Shown here: piece by piece, positions 5,549-10,795 of the stretch | Position numbering within the stretch: position 1 is the stretch's first letter | Layout of the letters: each line of letters opens with the position of its first letter | Translations under genes and position numbers: made by a program | NCBI GenBank assembly: GCA_007123515.1 | Contig: SKKY01000146.1 | Location: forward strand, 1 to 10,795 | Direction: 5' to 3' | Source: Clostridia bacterium | GTDB lineage: Bacteria; Bacillota; Peptococcia; Peptococcales; SKKY01 | Length of the DNA: 10,795 nucleotides | Notes under the pieces: model-generated | Told to the model about the DNA's origin: nothing | What the model saw: only the letters and a program-made list of their open reading frames with translations | Databases searched by the model: none

Positions 5549-6571
5549 CTATTCAGGCTGATCCGTCGGCTTTTCCGTTTTTCGAAATCTATCCAAATAA
5601 TCCTTAGGCATTTTAGCCGCTTTGAAAACCTGATCCTTGCTATAACCATATGCTTTCTCAGCACTTTTTTTAGATAATTTTACCGCTGCTCTTCGAATAT
5701 AACCGGCATTATCACGAACCACAATTCCAAGAAGGCCCACAGCTTTAATGGCTGCCGAACGCTTCACTGCCACTCTTTCCGGTTTAACCAAACTAGATGA
5801 GTACTGTTGAGCAATGATTCCTACTCTTAGTGTCAAATACGCATTTGCTGTCCCCTGAACGGTTGAATTAATCAGCAAATTAGCTGCCACAGCGGCTCCG
5901 GGTACGAAGGATGACAGAGTGGAGCCGAATAATGCTGAAATAAGGGGCTCTAACTGTTCATCAAGGAGTTCAAGATCATCGATTTCCCGGGCTAAAAGAA
6001 CAGTCGCTGCAACATTAAAATAAAGCGTCAAAAGATTCTTGTAATTGGGTCGTTGTTGATATAAAACCGCAATCTCCCAAACCATACGGGTAATCCGAAC
6101 CAAAACAAAAAGGGCATCAAGACTACCGTTTTGACTAATCGCTGTGGTTACAAACACTTGTGAGGCCGATCGTTTGGTAATCCCTTCTGCTTTGTCATTT
6201 AAATGCTGTAACACTTCTTCTAATTGTTCATCTGATACGTCGTAACTAAGCGGAACCAGCCCCTGGCCTTTTAGTTCCTTGTTATGATTTAGCTGATCAA
6301 TCAGAGCCTTTCGATAATTGATATAGGCAACCTGATCACCTTCTTCAGGCAGCGGTGGCGTTTCCGGCATCTTTTTGAAAACAAAAAGAGGAACGATTAT
6401 CGTATAGCCAATGATACCGGCTAACACAACAAGGAATCCTCCGGCTAAGACCGGACTGATTGTAACTAATGCCGCATAAAACTGTACTGCCTGAGATAAA
6501 AAGATAAAGCTAACAACAAAAATAAATCCTAAAAACAACAGACGAAGCATCCGCATGATATTTGCATCCAA
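5549..6571 (-). CDS. YcjF/DUF697 family membrane protein
   Basis: Read from TTG 6571 this is a 340-residue protein. Two N-terminal membrane segments lie at about 8-30 and 38-64. A cytoplasmic part follows (PETPPLPEEGD), then the DUF697-like core at about 130-260: TKRSASQVFVTTAISQNGSLDAL, a hydrophobic helix at LFVLVRITRMVWEIA, and FGSTLSSFVPGAAVAANLL with glycine and alanine helices. The C-terminus is basic and helical. The longer open frame begins with GTG 6607, but that start has no ribosome binding site. CGGAGG lies 6 nt before TTG 6571, and ATG 6556 is too far away, so TTG is preferred. In E. coli YcjF is a stress-induced inner-membrane protein paired with the GTPase YcjX; no GTPase gene is seen here, the partner being the 2TM protein. 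The function is unknown. Confidence 0.78.
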   Translation of the reverse strand: MDANIMRMLRLLFLGFIFVVSFIFLSQAVQFYAALVTISPVLAGGFLVVLAGIIGYTIIVPLFVFKKMPETPPLPEEGDQVAYINYRKALIDQLNHNKELKGQGLVPLSYDVSDEQLEEVLQHLNDKAEGITKRSASQVFVTTAISQNGSLDALFVLVRITRMVWEIAVLYQQRPNYKNLLTLYFNVAATVLLAREIDDLELLDEQLEPLISALFGSTLSSFVPGAAVAANLLINSTVQGTANAYLTLRVGIIAQQYSSSLVKPERVAVKRSAAIKAVGLLGIVVRDNAGYIRRAAVKLSKKSAEKAYGYSKDQVFKAAKMPKDYLDRFRKTEKPTDQPE

Positions 6572-6577
6572 AATAAG

Positions 6578-6582
6578 CCTCC
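6578..6582 (-). promoter_or_regulatory. Ribosome binding site deciding the TTG start of the YcjF-like gene
   Basis: GGAGG on the minus strand, 6 nt before TTG 6571. No comparable site precedes GTG 6607, and ATG 6556 is 21 nt away. A small hairpin (CTGTGT/ACACAG, 6590-6595 with 6604-6609) lies just upstream in the leader. Confidence 0.7.
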
Positions 6583-6631
6583 GTAATCCCTGTGTTTTTC
6601 TGCACACAGATGATGTTTATATATTATGTAT

Positions 6632-6661
6632 ATCATACCAATTTACATACAATAATGACAA
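6632..6661 (-). promoter_or_regulatory. Promoter of the YcjF-2TM unit
   Basis: On the minus strand TTGTCA (6656-6661) and TATGAT (6632-6637) are separated by 18 bp; each matches 5 of 6 consensus bases. The predicted leader is about 54 nt. The spacer contains ACATACAA on the plus strand (6645-6652), that is TTGTATGT on the minus strand, the same octamer found twice before the FAD gene. A protein bound there would block polymerase. Confidence 0.6.
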
Positions 6662-6689
6662 TCTGTCTTTTTATACAAAAAACCGTAAA

Positions 6690-6732
6690 AGAAACCCTTT
6701 TTGTTTGAGGTTTTGCCGTTACAAACAAAAAG
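6690..6732 (-). terminator. Probable terminator after fbpC
   Basis: On the minus strand CTTTTTGTTTG (6722-6732) pairs perfectly with CAAACAAAAAG (6697-6707) around a 14-nt loop, followed by GGTTTCTTTT. The stem is 11 bp but AT-rich and the T-run is broken, so termination may be incomplete. It lies 14 bp after the fbpC stop at 6746. Confidence 0.6.
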
Positions 6733-6745
6733 AGCTTTAATGGGT

Positions 6746-7819
6746 TTATGTTCTTTGATTGTTTTCTGTCATTTTTAAAAAAGAAATATTTTTTGGCAAA
6801 ATGGTCAAATACACCTGTTGTCCTGTCTGTAGTTCTTTATCGGGATGAAGAGAAAGAATCAATTCCTGTTCCGTTCCACAGGGCATTTTTGCAGCAACTA
6901 CCGTATCGATCGAATCTCCTTTAAATATAAAAGACTTTACCGTTGCCGGCATCCCGTCTTTTTCAGAAACATGAATGCTTTCCGGCCTGACTGCTACGCC
7001 AATCGATTCCTCTTTTATAAAAGGATGCCCCTCAGGTAGACGTATCATTCCAAGGCAGGTACTTACCGACTTATTATCGGACAACACAGTCCCTGGCAGA
7101 AGATTCGTCCGGCCAACAAAATTTGAAACAAAATGATTAACCGGCTCCTGATAGATTTCTTTAGGCGTCCCAATTTGTTGGATTTCTCCTTCATTAATTA
7201 CGATAATCCTATCAGAAATTGCCAGGGCATCTTTCTGGTCATGACTAACAAAAACAGCTGTCGTGTTTGTGTTTTTTATAATATTGCGTATTTCCACTCT
7301 CATCTGATCCCGCAAATCAGCATCAAGATTGCTAAACGGCTCATCTAGCAAAACTACAAGGGGTCTGCGGGCCAGGGCTCTGGCTAAGGCCACTCTTTGT
7401 TGCTGCCCTCCGGAAAGTTCATGCGGAAAACGTTTTTCATATCCTCTAAGATTCACAAGGTCTAATACTTCATTGACTCGATCTTTTTTATCTTCCTCTT
7501 TATATCCGAAACCAACATTTTCGATTACCGTTAAATGCGGGAACAGAGCATAATCCTGAAAAACCATGCCAACGCCTCTTTTTTCAGGAGGAATAAAACT
7601 AGTGTCATCACTCATAAGTTTTTCGCCTATGATAATCGATCCTTTTTCAGCTCTTTCAAAACCTGCGATCAAACGAAGTAATGTGGTCTTGCCACAGCCG
7701 CTTGGACCTAGCAGTGTAATAATCTCTCCCTTCTTTATCTGAAAAGAGACATGACTGACAGCAGGTTTATCTGTGCCAGGGTAGGTTTTTGTAAGATTAG
7801 TTATTTCAATATGATCCAT
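6746..7819 (-). CDS. fbpC: Ferric-iron-type ABC transporter, ATP-binding protein
   Basis: A 357-residue ATPase of the FbpC/PotA class that powers uptake through the adjacent permease at the inner face of the membrane. The motifs are complete: Walker A GPSGCGKT (38-45), Q-loop Q88 in VFQDYALFPH, signature LSGGQQQRVALARAL (135-149), Walker B VVLLDE (155-160), D-loop SNLDA (163-167) and switch histidine H193 in VSHDQ. The C-terminal part from about 233 (NFVGRTNLLPG, then VAVRPESI at 275-282) is a TOBE-type regulatory domain, as in CUT1/FbpC ATPases. ATG 7819 follows AGGAGGACAG, with only 14 bp after the permease stop. It is the last gene of the operon; the importer assignment rests on all three genes together. 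Iron is the best guess; other class members take up spermidine, thiamine or phosphonates. Confidence 0.9.
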   Translation of the reverse strand: MDHIEITNLTKTYPGTDKPAVSHVSFQIKKGEIITLLGPSGCGKTTLLRLIAGFERAEKGSIIIGEKLMSDDTSFIPPEKRGVGMVFQDYALFPHLTVIENVGFGYKEEDKKDRVNEVLDLVNLRGYEKRFPHELSGGQQQRVALARALARRPLVVLLDEPFSNLDADLRDQMRVEIRNIIKNTNTTAVFVSHDQKDALAISDRIIVINEGEIQQIGTPKEIYQEPVNHFVSNFVGRTNLLPGTVLSDNKSVSTCLGMIRLPEGHPFIKEESIGVAVRPESIHVSEKDGMPATVKSFIFKGDSIDTVVAAKMPCGTEQELILSLHPDKELQTGQQVYLTILPKNISFLKMTENNQRT

Positions 7820-7833
7820 TCTGTCCTCCTGTC

Positions 7834-9519
7834 CTAATACTTGTTTAATATATATCGTAACGGTAGCATCGACACAGCAATAATCAAAAGCGCCGAAGGT
7901 GCTGCAAGATAATACAGCGCCTCATGGGCTTCAAAATAGATTCTGACGGCCAGTGTATCAAAACCCGGAGGACGAAGCATGAGTGTCACGGGAAGTTCTT
8001 TAATCGAACTCACAAACACCAGTGCACCACCAGCGATAACTCCCGGTAAAATATTTGGCAAAACCACGGTTAGCATCACTTTCCATGTAGGATAACCTAG
8101 GCTTTTTGCTGCCTCATCCACTCTTGGAGAAACAAGCTGTAACGCAGATTCTCCGGCTTGCATAGCCTGAGGGAGAAATCGTACAACATAGGCTAATGCG
8201 ACTAAATAAAAGGTGCCATATAAAAACGGTATATGATTATTAAAAATAAAGATGAAGCCAAGGGCTACAATTACTCCGGGAAGTGCATAACCAGTATAAC
8301 AAATTTTATCAATCAGCCTGGTGATCACCGATGGAAATCTAAGTTTCAGGTAGACGATCGGAAACATAAAAATCATACAAACTAAGGCTGCCATCGCCGA
8401 TATTTTAAAGCTGTTAAAGGCAAACCCCCAGAATCTGCTGTCTAAAGCCCCCATTGACAGCCCGATTTTTGACCAATACAAAAGAACGGCCATAGGAAGA
8501 ACAAAAGAAAAGAAAAACATAACTGATACATAAATCAACGACGGCCATTTCCATTTTCCAAGACCGAGTACTGGAGCACTCTTAAAAGTTCCGCTGCTTT
8601 GATAATACTTATTTTTCTTCCTGCTTTTTGATTCGACCCAAAGAAAAGCCAATGTGATAATAATTAAAACCAGGCTTAAGACCGATGCTGATGCAGTATC
8701 AAAACCGGCACGCTGGAAATAGATCGCTGCGGTAAATGTGACATATCGCAGAATCGAGACGGCTCCGAAATCAGACAATACATAAAGTGAAGTCAAAATA
8801 GCTCCGGCACCGATGGCCGGCCTTAATAGCGGAAGATTGACTTTCCAGAAAACTTCTTTTGCATTCATCCCAAGAGAATATGCGGCTTCTTCATAATTAA
8901 GGTTACTCTTTTTAAGAGAGGCTGAAACAATAAGAAATACATATTGATACGTAAAAAGCGAAAGTACAAGAAACACACCTAAAAAGCTATGAATGTCAAA
9001 GGAATATTCTCCAAACACTCTAACAAGCCAGGGGTTATCACGCCACAGATCTCTCATAACTCCGCTTCTTCCGAAGACATTAATATAGGTAATTGCACCG
9101 ACATATGGAGGAATGACAAGTGGCATGGCCAGCAGCCATCTCCAGTATTTTCTTCCCGGAAGATCGGTTCTTATGACAAGCCAAGCTAAGGAAACGCCAA
9201 TGATCAAAGCTAATATGGTAACCGCTATGGTTAAAGAGAGTGTACTCCAAAGCAATTGAGGAATTCTCTCATCAAGAAGTCTTAACCATCGGTCTCTTCC
9301 GGCAAAAACTGAACGCCAGATCACATAAACAACAGGAATAGCCATAATGGCAGCAATAACAGTTCCAAAAGATAATAAAAAGATACCCGGAGGATTTGTT
9401 TGCCAAAGCCCGATCCATTTTTTCTGTAAGTAAAGAAGGATTGCCGGGGACGCTGTGCCCCCGCCAATCTCATAGTTGTGATCATTTAATTTTCCAGATT
9501 CTTTTTGTGTTTTTTTCAA
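7834..9519 (-). CDS. fbpB: Ferric-iron-type ABC transporter, fused double permease
   Basis: A 561-residue membrane protein with two permease domains in one chain, the usual FbpB/SfuB layout, predicted to have about 12 membrane helices. The first half spans about 45-295 and the second about 325-555, joined by a basic linker (ESKSRKKNKYY). Each half carries an EAA loop that contacts the ATPase: YEEAAYSLGMNAKEVFWKV (209-227) and DEAAKSLGYPTWKVML (468-483). The start is TTG 9519, with AGAGGTG at 9524-9530 directly upstream; no in-frame ATG near the N-terminus has a site. It follows the binding-protein gene by 30 bp and precedes the ATPase by 14 bp, so all three are one operon. Fusion of both permease halves favours iron(III) importers over polyamine importers. 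Confidence 0.9.
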   Translation of the reverse strand: MKKTQKESGKLNDHNYEIGGGTASPAILLYLQKKWIGLWQTNPPGIFLLSFGTVIAAIMAIPVVYVIWRSVFAGRDRWLRLLDERIPQLLWSTLSLTIAVTILALIIGVSLAWLVIRTDLPGRKYWRWLLAMPLVIPPYVGAITYINVFGRSGVMRDLWRDNPWLVRVFGEYSFDIHSFLGVFLVLSLFTYQYVFLIVSASLKKSNLNYEEAAYSLGMNAKEVFWKVNLPLLRPAIGAGAILTSLYVLSDFGAVSILRYVTFTAAIYFQRAGFDTASASVLSLVLIIITLAFLWVESKSRKKNKYYQSSGTFKSAPVLGLGKWKWPSLIYVSVMFFFSFVLPMAVLLYWSKIGLSMGALDSRFWGFAFNSFKISAMAALVCMIFMFPIVYLKLRFPSVITRLIDKICYTGYALPGVIVALGFIFIFNNHIPFLYGTFYLVALAYVVRFLPQAMQAGESALQLVSPRVDEAAKSLGYPTWKVMLTVVLPNILPGVIAGGALVFVSSIKELPVTLMLRPPGFDTLAVRIYFEAHEALYYLAAPSALLIIAVSMLPLRYILNKY

Positions 9520-9523
9520 ATGA

Positions 9524-9530
9524 CACCTCT
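9524..9530 (-). promoter_or_regulatory. Ribosome binding site for the TTG start of fbpB
   Basis: AGAGGTG on the minus strand, with the AGAGG core 6 nt before TTG 9519. It fixes the non-ATG start of the permease. Confidence 0.65.
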
Positions 9531-9549
9531 TTTAAAAAAATGTTTCTTT

Positions 9550-10611
9550 TTATCTGAGATCTAAATCCAATCCTGAAGCTTCGATAAGAGCCCGGGTATC
9601 TTCAAAAAAGTTCCCTAGTTCTTTAATTGGCATATCCTGAATTTGTAACTCGCTGAATTTTACAACATATGGTGCTACAGCATCCGGATACACTACTTCA
9701 AAATTCTCATTAATTAAAAGCTCTAAGGATTCTCCGACAAAAGCAACTTGATTCTCAGGTAACAATACCCACTCAAGAAAAATAGCGGCATTATCAGCAT
9801 TAGGCCCACCGGCAACATTTCCTAAACCGGCAGCATTTGCAATCGCACCCATTTCTCCGGGAGCCTGATCATGATAGATAAAGCCTACGTTATTGTTTTC
9901 TGATTCAAGTAATTGTTGATGATAATAGTAATTGTTAACTAAACCAAAGGCATGCTCTCCGGCACCAACGGCTCTTCTAATATCTCCGTGCCCGGCATAA
10001 ATGCCTGATGCATTGTTTCTGATAGCAGCAATCCATTCCGCTGTTTTTTCATCGCCCCACTCATAACGCAGAGCTGAAACATTTCCTATCATACCGCTGT
10101 TTCCACCTCTGGTAATCGCAAAACCATTAGTCACTTCGTTCCATTTTTCATCAAAAAGATCCTCCATACTGGTTATCATCTCATCTTCAGAAATAAGATC
10201 TTTGTTAAAAATAAACCCTCTGGCTCTTGCAGAAATAGCAAAGTATGAATTGGTATCGGATCTAAATTCTCCAGGTATTAAATCAATGCCCTGAGGTTCA
10301 GAAGCCTCAAGTAATCCTTCGGAATCTAGGAATCCAAGTGCACCCATATCATTAGAAATAAAAATATCGGCTCTTACATTATTTCTTTCTTCCATAATTT
10401 GCAAAGGGTTTACTCCATGAAGAGCCAATACTTCAATGCCCGTTTCCTCTGTAAATTTCTCAAGTAATTCTTCCACAAATCGTTCATTTCTTGCAGAATA
10501 TACCACTAATTCTTCACTTTCTTCCTGATTATATCCTCCACGGCAACCAACACTAGTAATCACTAATATGGCAGCAAGCAATACAATGGCAAACCATTTA
10601 TATTGTTTCAT
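9550..10611 (-). CDS. fbpA: Ferric-iron-type ABC transporter, substrate-binding lipoprotein
   Basis: A 353-residue extracellular solute-binding protein of the FbpA/FutA class. Residues 1-22 are a lipoprotein signal peptide ending in a lipobox SVGC, with C23 as lipidated residue, so it is anchored outside the membrane. The mature part begins with strand ELVVYSAR (34-41), and ADIFISND (81-88) is the usual hinge-side strand. NNYYYHQQL (226-234) holds a tyrosine run at the place where FbpA-like proteins bind Fe(III) with paired tyrosines. NAAGLGNVAGGPN (259-271) is typical of the iron subgroup. By my count about 57 Asp/Glu face 23 Lys/Arg, a strongly acidic protein that fits saline or alkaline surroundings. 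ATG 10611 follows GGGAGGT with 7-8 nt spacing. It is first in the operon. Other small ligands remain possible. Confidence 0.88.
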   Translation of the reverse strand: MKQYKWFAIVLLAAILVITSVGCRGGYNQEESEELVVYSARNERFVEELLEKFTEETGIEVLALHGVNPLQIMEERNNVRADIFISNDMGALGFLDSEGLLEASEPQGIDLIPGEFRSDTNSYFAISARARGFIFNKDLISEDEMITSMEDLFDEKWNEVTNGFAITRGGNSGMIGNVSALRYEWGDEKTAEWIAAIRNNASGIYAGHGDIRRAVGAGEHAFGLVNNYYYHQQLLESENNNVGFIYHDQAPGEMGAIANAAGLGNVAGGPNADNAAIFLEWVLLPENQVAFVGESLELLINENFEVVYPDAVAPYVVKFSELQIQDMPIKELGNFFEDTRALIEASGLDLDLR

Positions 10612-10666
10612 TCGTTATACCTCCCTATTCCCTACTTTTATTGTAAGCTTTTCCTTTTTAATTGTT

Positions 10667-10695
10667 ATTATTGCCTAACTTTTGTGCTTTGTCAA
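10667..10695 (-). promoter_or_regulatory. Promoter of the fbpABC operon
   Basis: On the minus strand, a perfect -35 TTGACA (10690-10695) and AATAAT (10667-10672) lie 17 bp apart, giving a leader of about 50 nt. The spacer contains TTAGGC, which resembles half of a DtxR/IdeR iron box. GAAAATTATTG just upstream is only a weak Fur-box match. Iron control is expected for this operon but the operator is not clear. Confidence 0.65.
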
Positions 10696-10795
10696 CAATA
10701 ATTTTCAGACAATCTACTTGCTTATAACCTTCCTTTAGAGAATAATACCGTAGATTTTACCTTTGCAAACATATGCATTTTCTCTTTTTCAGCCA

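Noticed and set aside
5535..5664. N-terminal extension of the 2TM protein
   Set aside because: It is basic, lies wholly within the YcjF-like gene in another frame, and the strong AGGAGGAG site stands directly before ATG 5535.
6590..6609. Riboswitch in the YcjF leader
   Set aside because: Only a 6-bp hairpin is present in a leader of about 54 nt, too little for a known riboswitch class.
7133..7553. Plus-strand open frames opposite fbpC
   Set aside because: They mirror the Walker and signature regions of the ATPase; no ribosome binding site or domain was seen.

Overview
The window is AT-rich DNA from a low-GC Gram-positive bacterium (Firmicutes). It is most likely a member of the Clostridia, possibly a halo- or alkaliphilic one of the Alkaliphilus/Tindallia type; the phylum is fairly safe and the genus is a guess. 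The grounds are strong AGGAGG-type ribosome binding sites, frequent TTG starts, the Firmicute-typical small-gene cluster DUF1659-DUF2922-YvrJ-amidase, and a very acidic exported lipoprotein. Every gene I can support is on the minus strand, so the window reads biologically from right to left.

From right to left there are four transcription units. (1) 10690 to 6746: a ferric-iron-type ABC importer, with lipoprotein binding protein (fbpA), fused two-domain permease (fbpB, TTG start) and ATPase (fbpC). A good promoter lies in front and a hairpin behind. (2) 6661 to 5141: a YcjF/DUF697 membrane protein (TTG start decided by its RBS) and a small 2TM-domain protein, coupled at the stop codon and closed by a hairpin/T-run terminator. 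(3) 5127 to 1694: a COG2907-type FAD/NAD-binding amine-oxidase-like protein overlapping by 4 bp a 672-residue fusion of DUF1365 with a cyclopropane-fatty-acyl-phospholipid-synthase-type methyltransferase, closed by a strong symmetric terminator. (4) 1636 to 411, possibly to the left edge: DUF1659, DUF2922, YvrJ and an N-acetylmuramoyl-L-alanine amidase. A secreted protein cut by the left edge follows.

Unit 3 is the most interesting. The FAD protein, DUF1365 and CFA-type enzyme form a recurrent lipid-modification cassette of poorly known chemistry. Here two parts are fused, and the methyltransferase lacks the cysteine (serine instead) and apparently the histidine of the E. coli Cfa bicarbonate site. 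Its promoter region carries an 18-bp-period TGTA direct repeat, and the octamer TTGTATGT occurs there twice and again inside the promoter of unit 2, suggesting a shared regulator. Unit 4 is a widespread Firmicute cluster of unknown function ending in a wall amidase, with an intercistronic hairpin separating the two soluble small proteins from the membrane and lytic genes. No RNA gene, mobile element or CRISPR array was seen, and no gene-free stretch exceeds 300 bases.
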